Origin: Clostridiales bacterium
GTDB lineage: Bacteria > Bacillota > Clostridia > Christensenellales > Borkfalkiaceae
DNA length: 64,000 nt
Reading direction: 5' to 3'
Assembly (NCBI GenBank): GCA_015055805.1
Contig: SVHN01000002.1
Location: 124,001-188,000, forward strand
The notes beneath the pieces are model-generated. The model was not told where the DNA came from, ran no database searches, and saw only the letters and a list, made by a program, of their open reading frames with translations. Shown piece by piece: positions 8,731-16,519 of this stretch (its first letter is position 1; each line of letters opens with the position of its first letter). The position numbers and the translations under genes were made by a program.

Positions 8731-8759
8731 TTGAAATTTTGCGGATTTTGTAGTAAACT
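8731..8759 (+). promoter_or_regulatory. Sigma-A promoter for the lipid kinase gene
   Basis: TTGAAA (8731-8736), 17-base spacer, TAAACT (8754-8759). The GAGG ribosome site (8780-8783) follows before the ATG at 8789. Confidence 0.75.
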
Positions 8760-8788
8760 TAATTGCGTAACTTACGCTTGAGGTTAAA

Positions 8789-9661
8789 ATGTTAGATTTT
8801 ATAGTAAACCCTATCGCCGGTGGCAAGCACGGAAAAAAGACTAGAAAGACGGTCGCCGTTATTGAATCGGTATTAAAGGAAAAAAATATTGAATATAATA
8901 TCCATTTTACCCACCATAAAGGGCACGCTTGTGAGTTGGTTTCGGCGGTCATTAACAAGGGCGCAACCGACGTTATCGTCGTCGGCGGTGACGGAACTCT
9001 ACACGAAGCGATAAATGGATTTAAGAATTTTGAAAATGTAAACTTAGGGCTTATCCCCTGCGGAACAGGAAACGATTTTGCTTACGCAATGGGTATTCCG
9101 CTTTCGCCCGAAAAGGCACTTGATATTATTTTAAATAATCAGCCGCAGTTCACCGACTTTATGCAGATGCCAACCGTTAGGGGCATGAACGTTATCGGTA
9201 CGGGACTTGACGTAGAAGTGTTAAAGCGTTACGAAAGTTTAAAGAAAAAGACTAAGTTCGGCTATACTTCCTGCCTAATTAAAACGCTGTTCAAATTCGA
9301 CTATACAGAGTTTACTGCCGATATCGACGGTGAAAAAACAGAGCACCGCTCGTTTATAGCCGCCGTTGCAAACGGGTGTGTATTCGGCGGTGGACTTGCA
9401 ATCTGTCCGACGGCAAAGCCTTTTGATAAAGAATTAAACTTCGTTGCCGTAAAAGAAATGAAGTTGTTCGGAATAATCCGCGCATTTATAAAACTTAAAA
9501 AGGGAAATATTTTAACCTTAAAAAAGGCCACGATGAAACCAGCAAAGAAAATAGTAATCACCACCAAAACGCCTTGCACGGTCAACGTTGACGGTGAACT
9601 TTACGAAAATATCCCCTTTGAAGTGGAAATCGTATCCGATAAACTTAAAATGTATAGATAA
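8789..9661 (+). CDS. YegS/DagK-family lipid kinase
   Basis: A 290-residue kinase of the diacylglycerol kinase/YegS family. The N-terminal FIVNPIAGGKHGKK (4-17) is the phosphate-binding start, and VVGGDGTLHEAINGF (about 63-77) with GTGND (93-97) form the nucleotide-binding core. The C-terminal beta-sandwich ends with VNVDGELYENIPFEVEI. It most likely phosphorylates diacylglycerol for phospholipid recycling, though family members also use other lipids. It stands alone, with its own promoter and a shared terminator. Confidence 0.9.
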   Translation: MLDFIVNPIAGGKHGKKTRKTVAVIESVLKEKNIEYNIHFTHHKGHACELVSAVINKGATDVIVVGGDGTLHEAINGFKNFENVNLGLIPCGTGNDFAYAMGIPLSPEKALDIILNNQPQFTDFMQMPTVRGMNVIGTGLDVEVLKRYESLKKKTKFGYTSCLIKTLFKFDYTEFTADIDGEKTEHRSFIAAVANGCVFGGGLAICPTAKPFDKELNFVAVKEMKLFGIIRAFIKLKKGNILTLKKATMKPAKKIVITTKTPCTVNVDGELYENIPFEVEIVSDKLKMYR

Positions 9662-9679
9662 TCGTTTATAAACTTTATA

Positions 9680-9713
9680 AAAAATCCGTTGCAGATTTTT
9701 GCAACGGATTTTT
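9680..9713. terminator. Bidirectional terminator between lipid kinase and pckA
   Basis: A perfect 13-bp stem (AAAAATCCGTTGC / GCAACGGATTTTT) with an 8-base loop lies between convergent genes and serves both. Confidence 0.92.
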
Positions 9714-9729
9714 ATTTGTTGTTTTTTAA

Positions 9730-11505
9730 TTATTTTGCAAGGTTTGCTTTTAAGGTAGCAAGCTGAGCGTAAAGTTCTTCGGGAACTCTTGTTAATTCGC
9801 CATAGAACTGTTCGATACCTTCTGCTTCCTTGGTCCAGTTTTCCTTGTCGATGGTAAGAAGTTCTTTGATGGTATCAACGGTTATGCCGTCAAGCTGGTC
9901 AATGTTGATGTCTTCAGCCTTAGGAACGTATCCGATAGGCGTTTCAACAGCGTCAACCTTGCCTTCGCAACGAGCGATAATCCATTCGAGAACACGCATG
10001 TTGTCACCGAATCCCGGCCAAATGAAGTTGCCTTCGTCGTCGGTTCTGAACCAGTTAACGTTGAAGATCTGGGGTTTATTCTTAATCTTATCGCCCATTT
10101 CAATCCAATGTTTGAAGTAGTCGCCCATGTTGTAACCAACGAACGGACGCATAGCCATCGGGTCACGTCTTACAACGCCGACTGCGCCGGTAGCTGCTGC
10201 CGTGGTTTCACTAGCCATAATAGAACCTACGAATACGCCGTTGTTCCAGTCTTTGCTCTGGTAAACTAGCGGAGCGGTCTTAGCGCGTCTGCCACCAAAG
10301 ATGATTGCGCTTAGCGGAACGCCGTTAGGTGCTTCGAACTGGTCAGAAAGACAAGGACAGTTTACGGTAGGTGAAGTGAAACGGCTGTTGGGGTGTGCGC
10401 CCTTGATTGCCTTGCCGTCTGCATCTTTCATGTCGCCGTTCCAAGGATTGCCTTTCCAGTCGATAGCGTTCTTCGGGGGGTTCTTATCAAGACCTTCCCA
10501 CCAAACGGTGTTGTCGTCAAGATTTTGAACAACGTTGGTGAAAATAGTGTTTTTCATAGTAGATTTAAGAGCGTTGGGGTTAGACTTCATATTCGTTCCA
10601 GGAGCAACGCCGAAGAATCCGTTTTCAGGGTTTACTGCCCATAGTCTGCCGTCTTCGCCAACTCTGATCCAAGCGATATCGTCGCCCACGCACCATACTT
10701 TATAGCCTTTGTTTCTATAAAGTTCCGGCGGTATAAGCATTGCAAGGTTGGTCTTTCCGCATGCGCTTGGGAAAGCCGCTGCAACGTATTTAATTTCGCC
10801 CTGTGGGTTTTCAATTCCAAGGATAAGCATGTGTTCAGCCATCCAGCCTTCGGTCTTACCAAGGTAAGATGCGATACGAAGTGCAAAACATTTTTTACCG
10901 AGAAGAACGTTTCCACCGTAGTTAGAGTTGATGGACATAATGGTGTTCTCTTCGGGGAAGTGCATGATATATCTCTTTTCTTCAGAAAGTTCAGCGTAAG
11001 AGTGCAAACCTTTAATGAAATCTCCGTCACCCAAAGCATCAACAACGGCCTTGCCAACTCTGGTCATGATAGCCATGTTGAGCACGACGTAGATGGAGTC
11101 GGTAAGTTCGATACCGATTTTGGAGAACTTACTGCCAACCGCACCCATAGAGTACGGAATAACGTACATAGTTCTGCCTTTCATAACGCCCTTGAAAAGG
11201 TCGTTCATAAGATTCATTGCTTCGGTGGTTTCCATCCAGTTATTGATGGGCGCAGAATCTTCTTTCTTCTTTGAACAGATAAAGGTTCTGCCCTCTACCC
11301 TTGCAACGTCGTTGACGGTAGTGCGGTGGAGATAGCATCCGGGCAATTTTTCTTGGTTAAGTTTAATCAATATTTTTTCTTCTACTGCCTGTTGTCTAAA
11401 CGCTTCAAGCTGTTCTTCACTTCCGTCAACCCAAACTATATTATCGGGCTGGCAGAGTTCTTTGGTTTCTTGGATAAAATCCAAAACTTTCTTGTTGGTC
11501 GTCAT
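9730..11505 (-). CDS. pckA: Phosphoenolpyruvate carboxykinase (GTP)
   Basis: The enzyme interconverts oxaloacetate and PEP using GTP/GDP. At 591 residues, with the GTP-class P-loop segment FPSACGKTNLAML and the tryptophan-rich NDDIAW-type metal/nucleotide region (VGDDIAWIRVGEDG), it is the GTP class rather than the ATP class more usual in bacteria. In anaerobes it often runs toward oxaloacetate for succinate production; direction here is not known. The start at 11505 (MTTNKKV) is supported by AGGAG 8 bases upstream; the longer frame is not. It is monocistronic with a long leader. Confidence 0.95.
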   Translation of the reverse strand: MTTNKKVLDFIQETKELCQPDNIVWVDGSEEQLEAFRQQAVEEKILIKLNQEKLPGCYLHRTTVNDVARVEGRTFICSKKKEDSAPINNWMETTEAMNLMNDLFKGVMKGRTMYVIPYSMGAVGSKFSKIGIELTDSIYVVLNMAIMTRVGKAVVDALGDGDFIKGLHSYAELSEEKRYIMHFPEENTIMSINSNYGGNVLLGKKCFALRIASYLGKTEGWMAEHMLILGIENPQGEIKYVAAAFPSACGKTNLAMLIPPELYRNKGYKVWCVGDDIAWIRVGEDGRLWAVNPENGFFGVAPGTNMKSNPNALKSTMKNTIFTNVVQNLDDNTVWWEGLDKNPPKNAIDWKGNPWNGDMKDADGKAIKGAHPNSRFTSPTVNCPCLSDQFEAPNGVPLSAIIFGGRRAKTAPLVYQSKDWNNGVFVGSIMASETTAAATGAVGVVRRDPMAMRPFVGYNMGDYFKHWIEMGDKIKNKPQIFNVNWFRTDDEGNFIWPGFGDNMRVLEWIIARCEGKVDAVETPIGYVPKAEDINIDQLDGITVDTIKELLTIDKENWTKEAEGIEQFYGELTRVPEELYAQLATLKANLAK

Positions 11506-11781
11506 ATTTATTCTCCTTATGTATTCTCGAACTACTCCGAGTATTTTCACTAATTTTAATCCACTTTCTTGTCGTGGGGTATAACTTTTTTGGTAATTTA
11601 GTGTTTTTTTTGCGGTCGGCAGTTTTATAAATTTTATCTTGCCGCTTTTTCCTGCTTGTTATAAAGATAGACTTTTTATCCGCTTTACACGATAGGTTTA
11701 CACCGTTTTTCCCTACCTTTTCTCGCAGAAATTTTATCGTACCGCAGTATACATTTTACCAAAAATAAAAATAAAAGTAAA
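11506..11781 (-). promoter_or_regulatory. pckA promoter and about 245-base untranslated leader
   Basis: Minus-strand TTTACT (11781-11776), 17 bases and TAAAAT (11758-11753) form a promoter, which puts the start codon about 240 bases downstream. The leader has no open frame of note. It holds a G+C-rich inverted repeat (CGGCA 11617-11621 / TGCCG 11640-11644). No known riboswitch pattern is recognised. The rest of the gap to 11968 carries the promoter of the divergent gene. Confidence 0.6.
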
Positions 11782-11908
11782 GGTAATATTTGTAAATTTT
11801 TAATATTTATTTATATCTTTTTTTATATACCCTCTTATCAAAACGGTTATTTTGCATAAGCTCTGCCCCGTATTCGACTTTTAACACGCTAAAACTCTTC
11901 TTTTCTTT

Positions 11909-11935
11909 ATATTTTTCGCCGTTATTACATATATA
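11909..11935 (+). promoter_or_regulatory. Possible sigma-E-type sporulation promoter
   Basis: ATATT (11909-11913), 14 bases, CATATATA (11928-11935) resembles the mother-cell sigma-E pattern (ATATT, 14 bases, CATACAnT) with two mismatches in the -10 box. No good sigma-A pair was found in front of this gene. Confidence 0.35.
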
Positions 11936-11968
11936 GTTATTATATACCATAATTATAAGGCGGTGTGT

Positions 11969-13051
11969 ATGGGCTTTTCTAAAAAAGTTTTAGTGTTAAA
12001 GCAGGTTACAAACGAATTTTCTATAAATTCTAAACCCATAAGCGGTATAGCGCGGACCGAACTAGAAAACGGGGTTTTCTCTATTCACCTATCGTTAATA
12101 AACTTTGCGCACGCTGCATCTGGTGAATTTTCGGCGTTTTTAGTAGATGGAAAAAGGCGCGTTCTTGAATTTAAGCTTGGAAAACGTCCGTCTTCCTTTT
12201 CGGCTGTAATTGATACTCCGCCAAACCTTTCTCCAGGTTTTGCCGTCGGCGTGTGTTTAATAAGTAGCGACTTGCCCATCGCCGCGTTGTTTGCCCGTGA
12301 AGACGGGTTTAACTTTTCGCTTACCGATTTTAGAAAGGTTGTGGCGGATAAATGTTTAGAGTCGAGAAAGAATTTTAAGCGCAACGACGATACGCCCGTT
12401 ATAAAAGACCCCGAAGTTAAGCCGCCTTATCCACCTGCGCCAGCCCCCGACCCGACGGTTACGCCACCCGAAGAATTTCCTGCGCCCGATAAGGACCAAA
12501 GATATAACGACGAGGCGGTTGCAACCGAAAACTATTTCGAGCTAGACCAAAAGATCGACGATAAACTTTCAAAAATAAAGGAGAAAAGTTATGATTGGCT
12601 ACGGCTGGAAAATGAATTGCCTTTTAATCGAAGCAAAGAAGAAACGCCAAAAAGCAAAGCGGACGGTTGCGGCGCTGAAAATGAAACAGACGCTAATTTC
12701 CGCAAAGAATCTTCAAAACAAGAATTTTACTTCAACACAATCCGAAAAGATTTGACCGAACTTCTTCTTGAATACCCCGAAGAAGAACAACTAGCAAAAA
12801 CTTTTCCCGACGGCAAATTCGTGCGAGTCAACTATTCGCCTAAAAAATATTACGTCGTGGGGCTTATCAAAGAAAACGGCAAAGAAAAATACGTTTGCTA
12901 CGGTGTTCCTGCCGTGTATTCACCCGAACCGCCAAAAGAACTTAAAGGGTTTTGTCAGTTTATTCCACTTTCTATTTTTAATCTCACAGGCGACGGGTAC
13001 TGGATGATGTTCCAAGACGCCGCGTCGGGCGAGTGCATAAAAATGAAGTGA
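11969..13051 (+). CDS. Unknown protein, two domains joined by a proline-rich linker
   Basis: I do not recognise this 360-residue protein. Residues 1-105 look like an all-beta domain (KVLVLKQVTNEFSI onwards, alternating hydrophobic strands). A linker near 140-170 is proline-rich (PPYPPAPAPDPTVTPP), then comes a charged stretch. Residues 255-360 form a second compact domain with YYVVGLI, YVCYGVPAVY and GDGYWMMFQD. There is no signal peptide or membrane segment. The ATG at 11969 is chosen over an in-frame GTG at 11963 because AAGGCGG sits at the right distance. A sigma-E-like promoter hints at sporulation use; the biochemical role is unknown. Confidence 0.7.
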   Translation: MGFSKKVLVLKQVTNEFSINSKPISGIARTELENGVFSIHLSLINFAHAASGEFSAFLVDGKRRVLEFKLGKRPSSFSAVIDTPPNLSPGFAVGVCLISSDLPIAALFAREDGFNFSLTDFRKVVADKCLESRKNFKRNDDTPVIKDPEVKPPYPPAPAPDPTVTPPEEFPAPDKDQRYNDEAVATENYFELDQKIDDKLSKIKEKSYDWLRLENELPFNRSKEETPKSKADGCGAENETDANFRKESSKQEFYFNTIRKDLTELLLEYPEEEQLAKTFPDGKFVRVNYSPKKYYVVGLIKENGKEKYVCYGVPAVYSPEPPKELKGFCQFIPLSIFNLTGDGYWMMFQDAASGECIKMK

Positions 13052-13054
13052 TAT

Positions 13055-13090
13055 TAAAGACCTACGCTAATTTAATAGTGTAGGTCTTTA
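13055..13090. terminator. Bidirectional terminator
   Basis: An 11-bp perfect stem (TAAAGACCTAC / GTAGGTCTTTA) with a 14-base loop lies between convergent genes. Confidence 0.88.
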
Positions 13091-13093
13091 ACT

Positions 13094-14191
13094 TTAATAT
13101 TTAGCAATAATTTTTTCCATTTCAGGAAGAGCCTTTTCCATATCTTCAACCAGCTTAAACTGCGTTCTGCATCTGTCAAGGTTATGGCTTTCTCTCTTTA
13201 TGCGGAAGTAAACGTCCCCGTCAAGATAATCGGCTAAAAATCTCATACCACACTCGTAAGTCATAAGTATTGAACCGAAGGCAAGATTGTCCCTTTCAAC
13301 CTTAGTCGCGCTTTCGCCAACCGCCGAGAGATAACCCTTAGCGTACTGATCGAAAAGTTCGATATCGAAGTTTACCTTGCTTAAATCCTGTTCGCCTTCG
13401 TCGGCGTGGTTGCAACCGAAACGGATACTGTCGCCAAAGTCGTAGCAGATACTTCCCTGCATAATAGTGTCAAGGTCGATAACCGCAACGGGTTCACCGG
13501 TCACGGCGTCGAGCATAACGTTGTTAAGTTTAGTATCGTTGTGCGTAACCTTGGTCGGCATTTCACCGCTTTTAAGAAGGTTTACTATTCTCCCGCAATA
13601 TTTTTCTCTGGATAAAACGAAGTCGATTTCTTTTTGAACGTCCTTTGCTCTGCCCATCTTGTCCGCCTTTAAGGACGCCTTAAAATCTCTCATACGCTTT
13701 TCGGTGTTATGAAAGTCTGGAATACTCTCGTATAGTTTGGTCGCATCAAACTCTGCAAGTAAGTTGGCAAAGTTTCCAAACGCCACCGCACTCTGATAAA
13801 AATGTTCGGGCTTTTCAACCTTTTGGTAAGCAATCGCGTCGGTTATAAAGACGTACGCTCTAAAATATCCGTCGGACTCTTGGTCGTAGTAGTATGCTTT
13901 TCCGTCGTTGGTATAAACGAGCGTAAGGCTTTCCCTATCGGGGTTACCGCCGCGCGCCTTAATCTTTTCGCGGTTATACTCGGTTACCAAACGGATATTT
14001 TCCATAAGACGTTCAACGTCTTTGAAAAGTTTGTTGTTTATCTTTTGAATAATATAGTCAACTCTTTTTCCGTTCTCGTCGGTTATTGCAAGATAGGTTT
14101 CGTTGATGTGTCCTTCACCGTATCTTTCACAGGATATAAGCTTTCCGCTTATCTTAAAGTTTTTTATAATTTTGTTAAAATCGTAGGTCAT
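13094..14191 (-). CDS. APH-family sugar kinase, N-acetylhexosamine 1-kinase-like
   Basis: A 365-residue phosphotransferase of the aminoglycoside phosphotransferase/choline kinase fold. The catalytic loop THNDTKLNNVML and the metal-binding VIDLDTIMQG-DFGDSIRFG follow the pattern of N-acetylhexosamine 1-kinases (NahK), which phosphorylate GlcNAc or GalNAc at C1. There is no lacto-N-biose pathway next to it, so the substrate is only suggested. The start at 14191 has GGAGG 6 bases upstream; a longer frame starting at 14227 does not. It appears monocistronic. Confidence 0.75.
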   Translation of the reverse strand: MTYDFNKIIKNFKISGKLISCERYGEGHINETYLAITDENGKRVDYIIQKINNKLFKDVERLMENIRLVTEYNREKIKARGGNPDRESLTLVYTNDGKAYYYDQESDGYFRAYVFITDAIAYQKVEKPEHFYQSAVAFGNFANLLAEFDATKLYESIPDFHNTEKRMRDFKASLKADKMGRAKDVQKEIDFVLSREKYCGRIVNLLKSGEMPTKVTHNDTKLNNVMLDAVTGEPVAVIDLDTIMQGSICYDFGDSIRFGCNHADEGEQDLSKVNFDIELFDQYAKGYLSAVGESATKVERDNLAFGSILMTYECGMRFLADYLDGDVYFRIKRESHNLDRCRTQFKLVEDMEKALPEMEKIIAKY

Positions 14192-14320
14192 AACGCCCTC
14201 CTTAAAACTATATTTAAAGGATACCATAAAGGCGGCGTTTTTGTAAATATTTTTTTTGCAGTTTAAGACGGCGTTTTTGCATATTAAGCCTTTTACCGCC
14301 GTGTTTTTTCAATTTTCATA

Positions 14321-14349
14321 TTGCAATTTGCGCGCGTTTATGTTATACT
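14321..14349 (+). promoter_or_regulatory. Sigma-A promoter for the nucleoside hydrolase gene
   Basis: TTGCAA (14321-14326), 17 bases, TATACT (14344-14349). Confidence 0.75.
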
Positions 14350-14420
14350 ACTCAAAAAAATACGGCATTATTAAATTTTACGGTGAAATTTTTCCTTTAA
14401 AAAACAATATAATAAATATT

Positions 14421-15389
14421 ATGGATAAAGCATTTAACAAAAACGAGTTTAGACTGTCAAACCAAAAAGTAAAAATCATTATCGACACCGACCCCGGCGT
14501 CGACGATATCGCTTGCCTCATTTACGCGATGAACGACGAGAATATCGAGATTGAACTTTTAACTACCGTTGCTGGAAACCTTTCGCTTAAAAAAGCGACC
14601 AGAAATCTTTTGCATACCTTAGACCTATTTAACGCAGAGTATCCCGTGGCAACGGGCGCAACTCGCGCGCTCAAAAGAAAAAGCCCTACGGCAGAATTTA
14701 TTCACAGCAAGGAAGGCTTGGGCGGATATATCCCCCCAAAAACAGCAAAGAGAACACCTAATTCTAACGACGCCGTTGAAGAAATGTATAAAACTTTTAT
14801 GAACGGCAATGGTGATATCGTGCCGCTTATGTTAGGTCCTGTTACAAACCTAGCACTACTTCTATTAAAACACCCCGACGTCAAAACTAAAATTCCAAAG
14901 ATAGTGGTTATGGGCGGCGCACCGTACGGCAATAAAGATTATCCCGAACACACTTCGTTCAATCTTTCCACCGACCCCGAGGCGTTCAAAATACTTTTGG
15001 ATTCAAAGATACCTATACTTATGTGTCCGTCACATATGGGCAGAATTAGAGCGCATTTAGAAGAAGAGTTTGTTTTAGACCTACAAAAACAAGGCGATGT
15101 CGGGAATTTTTTGTACACTATGTATTCTAAATACTGGGAACCCAACTACCCGACTAAAAGAATTACCACCAACGATTCTTGCGCAATGTTCGCTTTGGTA
15201 TACCCCAAGATTTTCCAAATCAAAAAGGCAACGGTCACGGTTGATACCGATAAGTTCCCCGGCAGAACGCATATTGACTTTACCGAGAACGGCAACGTAG
15301 AATTTATCGACGACCTTAACAAACCCGCCTTTTTAAGCCTACTTCTTTCCGAACTAGACGATATGAAAAATATTAAACTTAACGTATAA
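14421..15389 (+). CDS. Inosine-uridine-preferring nucleoside hydrolase family protein
   Basis: Nucleoside hydrolases split the N-glycosidic bond of ribonucleosides for base salvage. The calcium-binding DTDPGVDDIACL signature is at about residues 22-33, and the family's VVMGGAPYGN and NLSTDPEA segments lie at about 160-185. Length (322 residues) is normal. The start at 14421 lies downstream of the promoter; an in-frame ATG at 14342 would overlap the -10 box. No Shine-Dalgarno sequence is visible before 14421, so the start is less certain than the function. Confidence 0.88.
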   Translation: MDKAFNKNEFRLSNQKVKIIIDTDPGVDDIACLIYAMNDENIEIELLTTVAGNLSLKKATRNLLHTLDLFNAEYPVATGATRALKRKSPTAEFIHSKEGLGGYIPPKTAKRTPNSNDAVEEMYKTFMNGNGDIVPLMLGPVTNLALLLLKHPDVKTKIPKIVVMGGAPYGNKDYPEHTSFNLSTDPEAFKILLDSKIPILMCPSHMGRIRAHLEEEFVLDLQKQGDVGNFLYTMYSKYWEPNYPTKRITTNDSCAMFALVYPKIFQIKKATVTVDTDKFPGRTHIDFTENGNVEFIDDLNKPAFLSLLLSELDDMKNIKLNV

Positions 15390-15406
15390 TAAGATTATAG
15401 CACGAA

Positions 15407-15438
15407 AAAAAGGACCTGCTTTTTGGCAAGTCCTTTTT
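15407..15438. terminator. Bidirectional terminator
   Basis: An AAAAAGGAC / GTCCTTTTT stem, extended by TGC/GCA inside, lies between the convergent nucleoside hydrolase and lipoprotein genes. Confidence 0.85.
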
Positions 15439-15452
15439 GTGTTTTATTAAAA

Positions 15453-16130
15453 TTATTCTGCTGCTGTTTGTTTAATCGGGAAACCTTTTGGCGCATAAAC
15501 GCTATCCAACCCGTCAAACGCTTTGGTCAACACGTCTGCTATATCGGCAAGCATCATGTTTTCAAACTCAGGGTGTTTCTCTAATTTCTTTTGGGTGATT
15601 TCGTGTAAAGTATAAGTTGCGTCAGACGCTTCAAATTTACCTTTTTCATAATATGCGTTCATATCAAAAACGAATTTGTCTTCGTAGTAGTTGTCGAAAG
15701 TGTAATCTCCGTTCCAGTCATTTCTTGCAGCATTCCATTCAACGAATCGATATTCACCAGAAACCGAAACAGTGTTTTCTTTTGCAGTCCACTTAAATTC
15801 CATACTCATTAATTTGTAACTAGCGTCTTTTTTGATATCGACATAACTGTATACAAAGTCTACCCTGTGCTTAGGATGAGCGGTGCCATTTGCCCATGCT
15901 CTTAAAGACGTAAAGTTATCATTGATTAAATCGCCGTTCACATAGGAGTCAACGTCTTTGCTCTTATATTCGTAAACGTCGGTTTTTCCGTCGTTACCGA
16001 GTTTGCCGTCCGAACAAACGGCGTCCATTACCTTATGCATATTGCTATCCCCACCACCGCACGCAAAGAGCGACGCACAAAGGGTACAAACAACAAGCAC
16101 CAAACAAATAAGTCTTAAAAATTTCTTCAT
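15453..16130 (-). CDS. Unknown lipoprotein
   Basis: A 225-residue secreted lipoprotein: a basic N-terminus, a hydrophobic stretch and a lipobox LFAC with lipidated Cys at residue 24. The mature part is rich in Asp, Lys and aromatic residues with alternating strands (VDFVYSYVDIKK, YKLMSMEFKWTAKENTVSVSGEYRFVEW) and no motif I recognise. It has its own strong promoter and is monocistronic. Probably a surface or sensing protein; no function is assigned. Confidence 0.8.
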   Translation of the reverse strand: MKKFLRLICLVLVVCTLCASLFACGGGDSNMHKVMDAVCSDGKLGNDGKTDVYEYKSKDVDSYVNGDLINDNFTSLRAWANGTAHPKHRVDFVYSYVDIKKDASYKLMSMEFKWTAKENTVSVSGEYRFVEWNAARNDWNGDYTFDNYYEDKFVFDMNAYYEKGKFEASDATYTLHEITQKKLEKHPEFENMMLADIADVLTKAFDGLDSVYAPKGFPIKQTAAE

Positions 16131-16155
16131 GTTTTTCTCCCAAAATTTTTTCTAT

Positions 16156-16184
16156 ATTATACTTCCCCTATAAAAAAATGTCAA
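16156..16184 (-). promoter_or_regulatory. Strong sigma-A promoter for the lipoprotein gene
   Basis: Minus-strand TTGACA (16184-16179), 17 bases, TATAAT (16161-16156): both boxes match the consensus exactly. Confidence 0.85.
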
Positions 16185-16247
16185 GTATTCGACACATATT
16201 AGCCTGTTTAATCAACCTTGCAACTTTTTAATAAATAGTGAATAAGT

Positions 16248-16283
16248 AAAATCGACAAGCCGCCTTTGTTACTTGTCGATTTT
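16248..16283 (-). terminator. Terminator after tRNA-Leu
   Basis: A 12-bp perfect stem (AAAATCGACAAG / CTTGTCGATTTT) begins right after the tRNA 3' end. Confidence 0.85.
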
Positions 16284-16371
16284 TGGTGCCGCTGGCCGGA
16301 GTCGAACCGGCACGGGGTATTAGCCCACTGGATTTTGAGTCCAGCGCGTCTGCCAATTTCACCACAGCGGC
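16284..16371 (-). tRNA. tRNA-Leu (anticodon CAA)
   Basis: A full cloverleaf with the long variable arm expected for tRNA-Leu. The acceptor stem pairs GCCGCTG with CAGCGGC, the anticodon loop reads CTCAAAA (anticodon CAA at 16337-16335), the T-arm carries GGTTCGACTCC, and the 3' CCA is encoded. It reads UUG codons. Confidence 0.96.
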
Positions 16372-16390
16372 AAAATATTTAGTTTATTTG

Positions 16391-16419
16391 TTGCAAATTA
16401 GCGGTATTTTTGGTAAAAT
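16391..16419 (+). promoter_or_regulatory. Probable promoter for polA-coaE
   Basis: TTGCAA (16391-16396), 17 bases, TAAAAT (16414-16419), leaving a leader of about 95 bases before the polA ATG. Confidence 0.55.
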
Positions 16420-16519
16420 TATTAGGTAAAATAATTTTATAACACTACCCTTTCGTAATCTTGCTTTAAGATAATATCATAATTTATTTTTTTTGGCAAG
16501 TAATTTTAGAGGATTTTTT

